From the NCBI RefSeq assembly GCF_000340215.1, contig NW_006921554.1, forward strand, positions 1 to 64,000: a DNA stretch of 64,000 nucleotides, written 5' to 3'. Below are positions 1 to 10,477 of the stretch, one piece after another. The notes under the pieces are model-generated. The model had not been told where the DNA came from. It did not search any database and saw only the letters and a program-made list of their open reading frames with translations. Every line of letters begins with the position of its first letter. The stretch's first letter is position 1. The position numbers and the translations under genes are program-made. This DNA is from Pseudocercospora fijiensis CIRAD86 (taxonomy: Eukaryota; Ascomycota; Dothideomycetes; Mycosphaerellales; Mycosphaerellaceae).

Positions 1-962
1 TCGGTGTGTATAAAGCTGGACACTTAGATAGCTACGAAGTTATTACGGACTTCCTTTTCTCGTTAAAGTACCTAGAGCTTAGTACGCAAATAGGCTCTTA
101 GGCCCCCGAGGTTAGGTAGCCTAAATAGTAGGTAGCTATCTTGTTAGCCTACAATAAAGCCCCTATTTAAGATATTATCGTAGTAGTCTATAGCTAAATC
201 GGTAGTTTTCTAGCGTATATATATTACTTTCGTAGGAGGCTTGTTTTAGTAGGAATTCGAGTTATATTCCTAAATCGATTAACTATCTAGCTTCTACCCT
301 TAAAGGGTAGATCGAATACTATTAGCTAGCAACTAGCCCTATACCCTTGCTAGGGTAGCTAATCGCCGGCCTATATAAGAGGCCCCTATCTATAGAGAGA
401 TATAATTGTTAACCTCGTATAACATACTATTTATGTTACGTTTTAATAGTGCCTCTATTATAGGGCTCTAGTTAATAGCCTAAACGACCGCTTTGCTATC
501 CTATTATACTAAGTATAGCTGCCTATATTGCGTTAGGTTATACTGCCTTCGGAGACTTATACTATTACTAGTAGTAGTAGTAGTAGTAGTATTAGTTTCC
601 GTCCTTTAATACTATATAATAAGGGTTATATAAGGAGATAGATAGTATAGTTAAGAAGCGTATAGTATTCGATAAGGTCTATAAAGGAGGGAGAGGAAAG
701 TTAGGAAGTTAGGCTAACGCTAAGCGCTAAGTCCTGCCTAAGGCACTAAGACCCTAGCTCTACTCGGCCGGTTATATGCCTTTTATATGCCCTCTAATAA
801 TCGATATACCTTCTTCGCGAAGTTCGTTAGTTATTACGGTTTAGTAAGAGAGAGATTCTTACTATAGTAGAAAATAAAGTTTTTCTTATGCTATAATCGT
901 TAGCGTAGGTCTCTTATCTTTTCTTTACAATAAATTCTACTATATAATTAGCGCTTCTTACT
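1..962 (-). mobile_element. Degraded retroelement fragment split by element A
   Basis: This stretch reads best on the minus strand and is heavily RIP-mutated. It contains a 200-bp TATA-bearing segment (598-800) that recurs near the start of gypsy element D (61085-61250), so it is probably the LTR or leader end of a D-like retrotransposon in reverse orientation. Element A inserted at 962/963 with a TTACT target duplication, so the sequence from 27882 should be the other side of the same interrupted DNA. No protein domain could be named in 1-590. A short GTA microsatellite lies at about 570-592. Confidence 0.4.
598..800 (-). repeat. Dispersed 200-bp TATA-containing repeat, copy 1
   Basis: On the minus strand it begins TATTAGAGGGCATATAAAAG, continues through a GC-richer core (CTTAGCGCTTAGCGTTAGCC), and ends near CCCTTATTATAT. 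It is nearly identical to 2748-2945 (plus) over its whole length and weaker to 61085-61250 (plus). The TATATAAAAG box suggests an LTR or promoter fragment. Confidence 0.6.
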
Positions 963-1142
963 TATTACGATCTTAGCGACTTCTATATAAAATCTTGTTA
1001 CGTGACCGAACTACGTAACTAAGCTACGTAACTAAGTCGGACCCCTAATAAGCGGATAAAAGCACCTCTCGTAGTAGAACCTCTTCCTTTCTTTCTCTAA
1101 CTCGTTATTGAATTGGATAGCTATTTAATCGATATCTTAATA
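963..1142 (+). repeat. 5' LTR of element A (180 bp)
   Basis: It aligns with 27697-27876 without gaps at both ends. Differences are mostly C/T and G/A, as RIP would give. The TTACT duplication lies directly outside (958-962). Confidence 0.92.
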
Positions 1143-1391
1143 GTATAACGAGTTCCTTTATTACCTACGACTACGTCGTAGGTGGTATCGCCTGCTAGTA
1201 CAACCCGCTAGCGATCGCTATCGCTATTTCTGTTTCTACGCTCCTCGTTATGCGATAGCGCTAATGAACCTTATATTGTTACCTGTATACTAATCTACCC
1301 TAAACCGCCGATCGTAGTAACGCTACTGATTCGCTATAGCTCCTTTGGGCCTACCGACTAATTACGGTAGCGGCTCTAAGTTTGCTTATAA
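1143..1391. other. Leader of element A, no gene seen
   Basis: This is the non-coding stretch between the 5' LTR and the small TIR element. No clear primer-binding site survives. Nothing else was recognised. Confidence 0.5.
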
Positions 1392-2303
1392 CGTTACGAA
1401 AACTTTTTTGCTAATCCTATCGATCGCGAGCGATCCCGAGCGATCCTAGAGTTTCTAAGATCGATAGGATCCTCGCGATCGCTCGCGATCGATAGGATCG
1501 GTTAACCTTAATAATAAAAATTAATATGTTATTCTATACTATAAATAGAACATTTTTGTCTAATATTACTAAGCCGTAAACCTTCTAGACGGAAAGATAT
1601 TAAAGAAAGAAAAGAATTTTTTTAGCAGTTTTAACTTTATCTATCTGTTTATCCAGAATGCCTACGGCTTAGTAATGTAGGACAAAGATGTTCTATTTGT
1701 AGTAGAGAAGAAGGAAAAAGTCTAATTTTTATAGGTTACCTATTTTCTTAAAGCTAAAATAATAAAATACAAAAAGGATACTTTTAGGTTTTTCTAGATC
1801 CTAGTATACTATTTTTAGAAATATAAAGTATAAAATCTCGTCTTTTTTAAAATAATAATATATATATAAATTTTTAGCTCTTTATATCTACTAGTTCTTT
1901 TATAATTTTAAAAAGAATCTATAAAAAACTTTTTAGTAATTAGCTAGGATCGATAGGATCGCTTAGGATCGATAGGATCGATAGGATTGTTAGGATCGAT
2001 AGGATCGTTAGGATTAATAGGATCGCTCGCGATTAATAGGATCGGTTAACCTTAATAATTAATATATTATTCTATACTAAAAATAGAATATTTTTCTCTT
2101 ATATTACTAACCCGTAAACCTTCTAGATAAAAAGATATAAAGGAAAGAAAATCGCTTTTCTAGAACTTCCGGAATTTCCGGAATTTCTAGATTGTATTAA
2201 TCCTATCTAATAGGATCTTTAACGTACGATCCTATCGATCTTAAGGATCCTAAGCGATCCTATCGATAGGATCGTCGCAATTAGGAAAAAAGTTTTTATA
2301 ACG
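1392..2303. mobile_element. GATC-rich TIR element, 912 bp, non-autonomous
   Basis: The ends are inverted copies: CGTTACGAAAACTTTTTT on the left, and CGTTATAAAAACTTTTTT when the right end is read on the minus strand. Just inside both ends, and again at 1945-2045, are clusters of the short unit CGATCCTATC and its complement GATAGGATCG. An internal segment of about 110 bp (1502-1620, starting TTAACCTTAATAA) is directly repeated at 2044-2150, and part of it returns inverted at 1660-1720. There is no coding frame and no convincing target duplication. A similar left end with the same GATC repeats is at 50578. Confidence 0.65.
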
Positions 2304-2339
2304 AATAATATCTCTAATAGAGGAAACCGTTTAGTAAAT

Positions 2340-3792
2340 AGAGTACCTAAGTAGAGACTACCCTAAGGCCTATAACCTAGCCTCGCGGATATCGATAATA
2401 TACTATACTAGCCTATTCCTAGTAGTATCTAAGACTTTTAGAATCTCTTCCGTAGATAAAGTAATTAAGAGATAGCCGAGAGTATATTCTAGCGTATAAC
2501 TAAACTATACTAGTCTATAGCTACCCTCTAGAAGCAATACTAGTAAGAGATAGAGACAATCGAACAAATATAATAGGCTTACCGCGAGACTAATACCTAT
2601 CTTAGCAAAGAACTAGTTTAAGCCTATATAGAAATAGAGCGCTACCGCTAAGCCGCCTAGGTAGTATAGAATACTTTAGCTATTGCATGCTAGTAACGCG
2701 ACGATCTAGCCTACTAAGTAGCACGCCTATAGTAGCAATAAGCCTCCTATTAGAGGGTATATAAAAGGCATATAACCGGCTAAGTAAAGCTAGGGTCTTA
2801 GTGCCTTAGGTAGGGCCTAGCGCTTAGCGTTAGCCTAACTTCCTAACCTTCCTTTCTCTCTTTTATAGACTTTATCGAATACTATACGGTTTCGACTATA
2901 CTATCTACCTACTTATATAATCCCTATTATATCTCCGCTAAAGACTTCGCTTATCGGTCTAGTAAATAAGCCGCTCGTACTTGTCGTAACGTAGAAGCTT
3001 TATTATTACGCAACCCGAATAGATCTATACTAGACGACGGCTAACCCTTATTCTAACTATTTAATACCTATCTAGCGCCCCTGTATACTATACCTAGAGG
3101 CGGTATCTCTCGTCGGCCTTTCGGTAATCCTAACTACCTCGGCCGCGTACGCTTTAGTCGCCTATTACCTCCTAGGAATAATTATAGGCCCTTATACTAA
3201 CTAGAGCGACGCCCTCGGTTTAACTATAGATACGGTTATAACGACGACTACGTTAGATATAGTAAGAGCGAGAAATACCTAGACCTAGAGAAGTATAATA
3301 GTAACCGTAAGAAACTAAAACCCTTCCTTACTAAACTTACGATTAACTTAACGATTAACTACGACCGCTTTCTAATACCCTAAGATAGACTAATATACGC
3401 GTATAGCTATACTACTAGTAAGGCTCGTTCGATAGTTTAACTATTCGTTCGATACGATAAATATAGAGTTATTATAGATTTCTAAGACCTCGACGACTTC
3501 TGTAACCTACTAATAGACGCCTTCGGCGATCCTAATAAAGTCGTTAATACTAGCTATAAATTAGAAAACCTAAAGTAGAAGAATAAGGAATTTACTTACT
3601 ACCTTATAGAATTTAACCGGCTTAACGCCTTACTTAGTTATAAAGGCCGAGCTTAGATTAACGCTCTTAAGCGTAGCCTATTATCCGAACTAAAGGTAGC
3701 GCTTAGTAATATATATAATAAGCCTACTAAGTTTTTAGCCTTATATCGACGAGTAACTATTATCGATAATCGACTCCGCTAGTACCGCGTAG
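2340..3792 (+). pseudogene. gag: Element A gag, first part (split by hAT-1)
   Basis: With RIP stops read as Gln, the plus strand gives a Gln-rich coiled stretch (about 2480-2600) and, from about 3330, a retrotransposon gag capsid domain. Landmarks are YAYSYTTSKARSI near 3400 and EFNRLNALLSYKGRAQ near 3610, in the usual capsid order. The frame runs to RQYRVEAN at 3800, where hAT-1 interrupts it. It resumes with EANRNG immediately after the duplicated AAGCTAAT at 13377. The segment 2748-2945 is a dispersed repeat and may be a small insertion within gag. Confidence 0.75.
2748..2945 (+). repeat. Dispersed 200-bp TATA-containing repeat, copy 2
   Basis: This is nearly identical to the reverse complement of 598-800, from TATTAGAGGG through TATATAAAAGGCATATAACC to CCCTATTATAT. 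It lies within the gag leader of A, which suggests a short solo insertion, but no target duplication could be fixed. Confidence 0.55.
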
Positions 3793-3800
3793 AAGCTAAT
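3793..3800. repeat. Target site duplication of hAT-1 (left)
   Basis: AAGCTAAT is identical to 13377-13384, and both copies fit the gag codons Glu-Ala-Asn. Confidence 0.92.
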
Positions 3801-3820
3801 TAGACCCCGTAGTAGTTCGG

Positions 3821-4030
3821 GTTGGTTTAGTTTGGTTTGCTAAGCCGAAACTCTAGTTTAGTTTAGGTTGGTTTGCTAAGCAACTATATAAGTAGCTAGT
3901 TCGAACTATATAATTTATCGGTTTTTAAGAAGTGTACGAATGTATACGTAGCTTTAAGCAAGCCCTTTGTAAGACTTAGCAGTGTAGCCGGCAGCGTAGC
4001 CGGCATTTTTAGTCCTTAGTACTTGTAGAA
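3821..4030. repeat. Subterminal repeats of hAT-1, left end
   Basis: Two direct copies of a GGTTTGCTAAGC-ending unit (about 3833-3842 and 3869-3880) follow the TIR. Matching units are found at 39440-39460 in hAT-3, 48770-48845 in hAT-2 and 56690-56755 in the small derivative. In hAT elements such subterminal repeats are usually transposase-binding sites. A GCCGGC minisatellite follows at 3975-4000. Confidence 0.6.
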
Positions 4031-4232
4031 TTTTCGAATCCTACTTAGGCTACGTAGTTGTATAAAGGTACTTATATAACCTCAAATCTATAGACAATTA
4101 GCTAAGGGCACTAACTAATCAAAAGCATATATATACACATATAAGGCATTATAGTTTAGTTCGGAAACTGTACTCCTTAGGTATGAATTTTATCCTTTCG
4201 TTTACGGTTCAATTCCCTAACTGCTTAGTAGA

Positions 4233-4763
4233 ATGTCTTTATCTAGATCTAGGTAGAACTCATCGATTTCCCTAGAAGTCCTCCTCCTTAAGAAGTTTAT
4301 ACACTTTCCTACCGAACTATTCGACAATATTAAGTACTAGGATAGCTCCTCCCTCGGTATCGGTATAGTATATAAAAGAGCTATAAGGCAGCTCTATAGA
4401 ACGTTCTACTAGTTACTCGCTATACTAAGGCCGAATGCTAGTTCGTTCCTTAGAACTCTTAGTTATTTAGGAGATATAAAGGGTAGGGTAGGTAGTAACT
4501 TCGTATTATATAAGGAGGTAGAGGCTGCTATAGAAGAGGCCTTCAACCTATAGAAGATAGTAAAAGATATAGAGGCAGCTACAGGTCTAGGTACCTAGTT
4601 GAATTTCTAGTAGGTAGAGTATAAGGATATTTAGAGGGAGTATTAGGTAGACTTGCGAAGGCAGGTATATAATATGCTCTAGAAAACAGGGATAGTGCCT
4701 ATAACTATAACTATTAGGCTCTTTAACCTTCCTTATTTTTCCCTGTTTTCTTTTTATAAAAAT
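4233..4763 (+). pseudogene. Small plus-strand frame unique to hAT-1, function unknown
   Basis: From the ATG at 4233 about 175 codons run with roughly ten interruptions, all TAG and none TAA or TGA, as expected from RIP of CAG. The product would be a small mixed-charge protein with a leucine-rich start (SISLEVLLLKKFIHFP) and a Glu/Lys-rich middle; no domain is recognised. CA and TG are commoner here than in the surrounding DNA, so the segment was mutated less. It lies in a block of about 860 bp absent from hAT-3 and bounded by two copies of a GTAGCCGGC array plus TTTTTA-TCCTTAGTACT (3975-4022 and 4830-4891). It may be a late acquisition or an insertion between repeats. Confidence 0.45.
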
Positions 4764-4979
4764 CCAAACTAATACAAATCAACCGGAATGTCTATCTTCT
4801 TTTAGTTCTTTAAAAAACCTAGTAGCGTAGCTAGTAGCGTAGCCGGCAGCGTAGCCGGCAGCGTAGCCGGCCTTTTTACTCCTTAGTACTAACGGGATTT
4901 AAGAGACTTCTATTCCGTACGGCTAATAAAGTATACTATACTATATATATATACTTAGAGAGTATTTAGAGCGCGGTAT

Positions 4980-5771
4980 GCAGCGCCGTATAATAGCGGC
5001 TTATTTCGCATATAGAAAAGCTTGCAGATAATACTACGAACATCCTTCCTACTAGAACATCTATCCTACCTAGTACCGTCTCGAATGTAGACATTCTAGC
5101 CTTTAAGAATCTAATCGAGTACTTTAAAATCCTTGTCTATAATCGTTATACGCTTCGCGTAGATAGCTATAAGGTTTACCGCTAAAATAGTATTAGTATA
5201 GTCCGAAAAGAGGTAGAAGAGAAATATATATTCGAAGATACGAACTAGGTAGGCTTCTATAGCCTCTTAAAGGGCGCCTATCGCGGAGGCTTAGAAGCGA
5301 AGGTCCGTTCTATAATCCTAGGCAACTTCGCGAATAAGTCGTTAGAAAGGAGCTTTACGGATTGGGAGCTTAGAACTCTTCTAATACTACCGAATCTAAC
5401 GGAGGGCTACGGCTAAAGAAGGATTAGTAAAAAGATAGTAAGAATGCCGGCTACGCTGCCGGCTACGCTGCCGGCTACGCTGCCGGCTATAAATAGGACT
5501 TACTTCCTAGGCGCTATCGACGCTTCGTACGATTGCTACTAGTAGCAGAAGCGCTAGTTGTCGTCTTGCGTAGAGCCTTGCCCGCCGTTATCTTACGCGG
5601 AGCCTTGCTCGCGACGCCCTTTCTAGTACCGGAGCTAGCGGTAGTAGTAGCAGCCCTCTTACGTTAATATACTATACTCGTTCTACTATTTCCGGTCTTA
5701 TTGCGACCCGTAGAAGTACTAGGTCCCTTCTTACGAGGCGTCGTAACTTAGTTAAGTAGACTCGCTATTAT
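4980..5771 (-). pseudogene. Histone H3-like gene H3-A of hAT-1
   Basis: Exon 1 (5771 to 5504) encodes a basic tail with KAPRK and KALRK in the spacing of an H3 tail, ending RRQRPG. An intron (5413-5503, GTAAGT donor, TACTAATCC branch, TTTAG acceptor) joins it to exon 2. The spliced junction reads PGTVALR, exactly as in canonical H3. The fold follows with KAPFQRLIREVAQDYRTDLR, SAIGALQEAIEAYLV, a second short intron near 5190, then AKRITIIDKDFKVLD. Length around the fold matches H3, but the tail is longer (about 90 residues) and the C-terminus appears extended (to about 4980). The start is an inferred ATG, now ATA, at 5771. Several RIP stops break it. As a histone fold it would pair with H4 in nucleosomes; its real use is unknown. 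Confidence 0.87.
5413..5503 (-). repeat. H3-A intron with GCCGGC minisatellite (hAT-1)
   Basis: A 91-bp intron with donor GTAAGTCC and acceptor TTCTTTAG. It contains about four 12-bp units of the form GCCGGCAGCGTA. The matching intron in hAT-2 (48111-48201) is also 91 bp, with diverged units. Confidence 0.8.
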
Positions 5772-7029
5772 AAAAGTCGTCGAATTAAGGAAAAAAGTAC
5801 GTTACGAAGGTATACGAAGGCGCGCGCGGAGCGAGGGTATTACGGAGGTAGTAGATATAGAGCGTAGAGGTATAGGTATCGATACGAAGGTTGAATATAG
5901 CGGTAGTGTCGCGGTGTTACTAGGCAACAGAGTAAGCTTCGCGCAAGCCTATATTATAGTAACGTTAGAGTAAGGAAAGAAGGTAGGTACGGCTAAAAAA
6001 GGCAGGTACGGCTAAAAAAGGCAGGTACGGCAGACTTTGAAATATAGCCGGCATATATAGCCGGTATAGTAATAGGCGAAAGCCTCCTTTTAATAAATAG
6101 CCGGCGTAATAATAGTATCCTACTATAGTATAGATATTCTTTAGTAATGCCTTTACTAGCTATAGTAATCTTATAAGTAACCTAGGCCTATTGCTAGTAA
6201 ATATAAGAAATATTAGGTAGGCTATACTAAACAAGCTAGTTATTTAGTAGGAAAAGGCCTACTACCGTCTCTATATGCCGGCTACGAGTGCCGGCTATCG
6301 CTCTAAATTTAACTCCGCCCTTTCTCGGAGGCTAAGGTACCGAGCGGAAACCCTATAGCTTATATTTACTTAGTTGTCGCGGAGCGCTTATAAGTGAGGT
6401 ATTAGAAAAGAGTATAAAAAGTACGAGAAGAGTATCCTAGGATATAGGTCGTAAGTGAATAAGAGTAGCACGCCTAGTTATTTATATAGTACGTTACTCT
6501 ATACGACTAAGAGCCTATATTATCTTATACTTCGCTTGTAAGACCTCGACTCTACTAGTATACTATCGATCTCCTCCTCGGTCGCTAATACGCTATCTCG
6601 ATTCTTCTTCGAGTTACCGGACTTAGTACGTATCTATAGCTATATAATAGCGCTACGTATTATAGAGAATTTCTCGTTAAAGTTTCTCTCTCGTAGGCTT
6701 GCTATCTGCCTCGTAGTATAGAGGATCAAAGTGCTAATACTAAAGAATCTCCTTATAGTTAGGATGCTAGGGCTCCTTAGGACCTTTGTGTTTTAGGTCT
6801 AAATAGAGACGTATTATAAACGTTCTATCGCCCTTTCGCTTACTACCCGCTAGGTCGCGATATGCGAAGAAACTAATCTAAATATAGCTCGTCTCTATAA
6901 TAGCCGGGTAAATATAGAGCGCTAGGTTTCTACTTCGTACCTTAGATTTAGGGACGGCGCGGAGATAAAATCAGAAATGTAGCCGGTACCTATAGCCGGC
7001 AAAAGGATGCGAAAATAGGCCTCCTCCTA
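5772..7029. other. Spacer between H3-B and H3-A in hAT-1
   Basis: No clear coding frame was found. It contains two diverged copies of a module that includes an AGCCGGC pair followed by GAAAGCCTCCTTTTAATAAA (around 6040-6150), and a GAG/CGC-rich promoter-like region just upstream of H3-A. The same module lies between the two histone genes of hAT-2. Confidence 0.45.
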
Positions 7030-7780
7030 GGTTAATCTAACGACTAAATACAATTTCTAACTAATCCGCTATAAACCGACGCTAAATTTTAGCTAGAAGC
7101 TGTATATCTTTATTTTAAAGAGTAACCCGCTTCGTATAGATAGTAAGGAGGTTTAAAAGCTTAAGCTCGGTTACGAGAAATGCCTCCGTAGCTTCCTAAA
7201 GAGTACTAATCGCCTTAGCCGTAAATCGTATACTAGACCGAAAATCTAATGTAATTTCTCGGACGAGTCGCTAGAAGGGAGTCTTAGGGATTAAAAGCTC
7301 GGTCCCTCTTTTGTTTTAGAAAAGCCGGATCTAGCGAAGGGTAATAGTACCTAGTTTAAAGCGCCGCTTCTTTATCGTCGAGTCCTACCTTGTTCCCTTT
7401 CTTTTAATAGAAAGATAACTTTTCTTCGCGATAGTCTTCGTCCGCCTACTCTTTTTAGCCTTCTCCTATCTACCTATAGCCTTCTTCTTTTTCGGTACTG
7501 TTTTCCGAGGAACCCCCTTCCTTCGTATATACTACGGAGAGCCTTACTCTTCCGATACCTCGTTCTCGCTACGGTCTCCCTATACTTAGCTTGCTTTACC
7601 CTTGCTCTTTAGCCTCTAAAGATATTTATCTACGCGTTTAGGCGACGAGGGTATATCGGTAGGATCTAGAAAATTAATAAGTATATAATCGTAAGGAGAC
7701 ATTAATGCTTCTTGCCTTTTAGAATAAATAGTCTTCTATTAAACCGCCTTAGTAGGTTATCGTTAGATTCGAATAAAGGA
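7030..7780 (-). pseudogene. Divergent histone H3-like gene H3-B of hAT-1
   Basis: Read on the minus strand, a lysine-rich tail of about 150 residues (RKTVPKKKKAIG, RRTKTIAKKSYLSI) leads into FKLGTITLRQIRLF. After one frame change near 7310 it continues TELLIPKTPFQRLVREITLD, RFTAKAISTLQEATEAFLV, LLTIYTKRVTLQNKDIQLL. These match the alpha-N, alpha-1, alpha-2 and alpha-3 segments of H3 in order and spacing. The loop-1 length matches ordinary H3, not the longer CENP-A loop. Unlike H3-A it has no intron after the LGT junction and its tail lacks the H3 modification pattern. The frame continues beyond the fold. It is RIP-damaged. I call it an H3 variant, with a centromere role not supported. Confidence 0.82.
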
Positions 7781-9361
7781 TAGTAGCTTAAGGAAGGGGA
7801 GGTAGCCGGCTTAGGAAAGCCCGAAGAGCCGAATCCTTAAGGTATATTTGTCTTTAAGAATATAGGGAAAGGGAAGAAGGAGAGGAAGAGCGAATAGAGA
7901 ATTAGAAATAGTCCGTAGGTAAGCGGGGTCGGTTGCTATAGCAACTAGTCTATTTAGGTCCTAGGAATTCGAAATATATTTCGGATATATACCGGCTATA
8001 TACGCCGGCTATATTACCTTATACGTAAACGCTTCGTCTCCTTAAAGCTACTCTAAGCCTATATACGTTTCCGCTTCTCGACCTAGTATCGCCTTCTACC
8101 TCCGCCCTCCTTCTCTTCGTTATCGCTAATTAGGGTTTCGCTTAGACTAAATTTCGCATTCTCTTCGCGCTCCTAGGTTTCTTCGATCTTAAGGTTTTCT
8201 AATTCCTCGATTAACTCCTTTAGTATAATCTTTAGTAACCTACCTTAGCGATTCTAGTAGAGGAGATAGTATCGGAATACTATAATAGATTCGAAGGTAG
8301 TAGGCGAGTATATTCGATTAAAGCGGCCCTAGTAACGAGCGATACTAAAAGACCTCTTATAGCCTATACCTACGCTCGGGATAGCGAAGACGTCCCGAGC
8401 GACCTACGCTATCGTTAGAAACTTAGGCCCTAACCGCTGCTATATAGCGAGAATATCGTCTCCGAATTCGTCTAGAAGACCGGTAAGATCTAGAGATTAT
8501 TAGCCCTCTTTCCGAGCCTACGGGTTTGTACTTACTCGCGCGCCGATAGAGATCGAACTCTTCTTTATTTACTTTAGTAGTTGCTTCCTCTTCTACCTCT
8601 ACTTCCTACTTACGAAACAGGTATAATATCGGAGCCTTCTAAACCTTCTTTTTCTTTATAGGAGCTGCATTTAGACTAGTTTCTTTCCGACGCTCGTAGA
8701 ATATCTTTTCTAGAATAGTCTAGTAATGCTTCGGCTATACCTCGTCCGCCTTCTGTTCCGGCCTCTACTAGTATATATCCTTTTCTACCGGGTTAAGCAA
8801 GCACGCAACGCTATAGATATCCCCGAACGACTTAAAGGTAGCACTATAATATTTATATAACTTAGTATAGGAGGTGTCTATAGCTTTCGTTATAGCTACT
8901 TTCTAGGGAACGCTCTTCTTAGCTAGCTTAGCTACGGTTTCCTCGAGCTCGTTAAAGAGCTAGTTATAGTACGTAAAGACAAGGTAGATCGTCGGTCCTC
9001 GGGTTCTTCTAATCGTAGCAGTAACCTTCGCGTAATGCTTACTAATATCGACGAGATACTCTACTTAGCGCTATTCGGCAGCGGTAAGGCCGAGCTACTT
9101 AATACCCTCGGAACTCTAATAGATCTCGAGAGCGGTACGTAAAGTACATCCCCTCGTAACTATATAGAAAGTCGAATCGAACCGGGTCTTAACGTCTTAG
9201 GTAAAACGGAGTAGGCGCTAAGGAGGCCGCTTTTGCTATCGCTTATTCTATACGATATTCTAGGCATCGGTTTTAAGGCGCTCGATTAGGTTCTTTTAAA
9301 TAGCCTCGAATCGGTTATATCTCTATAAGCTCGAGTTCGTATATATTGCTAGACGACGAAG

Positions 9362-9430
9362 CTAGAGAAAAAGAGTTAGAACTATACTAGGTTGCCGGCT
9401 ATAGGTACCGGCTACGGACAAAAGTTATAC
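9362..9430 (-). repeat. Transposase intron 4 with minisatellite (hAT-1)
   Basis: A 69-bp intron with donor GTATAACTTTTG and acceptor TTTCTCTAG. It carries two GCCGG units; the hAT-2 equivalent is 95 bp with four units. Confidence 0.7.
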
Positions 9431-10364
9431 CTTATACAAAACGAGAGCGAGGCTCTCTACCTTATCCCGTCTTATTACTATAATAAGTTTCTCGACTTTC
9501 GACTTTGCTTTATCCTTATCTAGGATCTTCTATTAGTCGTCGTTTAATAGTGCAATTTTAAGCGTCTTAAAGAGGGCTCGGATCGCGATTTAAACTATAT
9601 AAGCGAGGTAGGGAAACTTCTATAGGGATGTAACTAGCAACGACGTCGGCTCCGATTTAATAGGGCTAGGGCTATTAATAGGCTCCTCTTTATCGTTATT
9701 ATCGTGCGTATTATCGTACGTATCCGGAATCGTAGCGAGCTTAATATTCGGAAGATTAAGCTAGATTGTAGACCTTATAATCTCCTCTACGTACTCGACC
9801 CTATCGATATAATTAGTGATTTTAAAGATATATACGAGTGAATTATATATATAACGCCTTATACAATATTCGATTATTACTAGCGTTGTCCGTAGTAATC
9901 GAGATTAGTTTCGTTATTACGCTAACCCTATCTATTACCGTATAGATAAGCTTCGCTATATCCTTACTAGTATAGGAACCTAGAATTTTAGGGAATCCGA
10001 TTATAAGTTCCTAGAGTTTCTAATCCGAATTAATAAAGTATAGTATAATCGAGAGGAAGGAGGCTCTTATAGTCCGGCTTAACTAGCTATCGATAGTAAT
10101 AGCTACTCGGCGAGTATTACGGAGGATCTCCCGAATATCGTCTAACGTAGCCTCTTTGTTCTTTTCGAATATAATACGCTAGGTTGTCGCGCTGAGAAAT
10201 AGGGGAGGGTAGTTTGTAAGATATAGGTATGTCTTCTATATAGACTCCCTTTCGTAGAAGTCTTCCGGAAGACCGTTTATAGCTAGTATTTCGTTTGCTA
10301 GTTACTTAAAGTCTTCGGGGGAGAAATCGGTAGCCTTTAATCCTAGAGCTTCCTTAAGCGTAGC

Positions 10365-10477
10365 CTATAATAATTAGCTAGACCTCTACGGTTAATTTAA
10401 GTAGCCGGAATCTATAGCCGGAATCTATAGCCGGTAGCTATAGCCGGCAGCTATAGCCGGCATTTTAGAAGACGTAC
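10365..10477 (-). repeat. Transposase intron 3 with minisatellite (hAT-1)
   Basis: A 113-bp intron with donor GTACGTCTTC and acceptor TTATTATAG. It has about five units around GCCGGC, AGCCGGAATCT being the diverged form. Confidence 0.75.
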
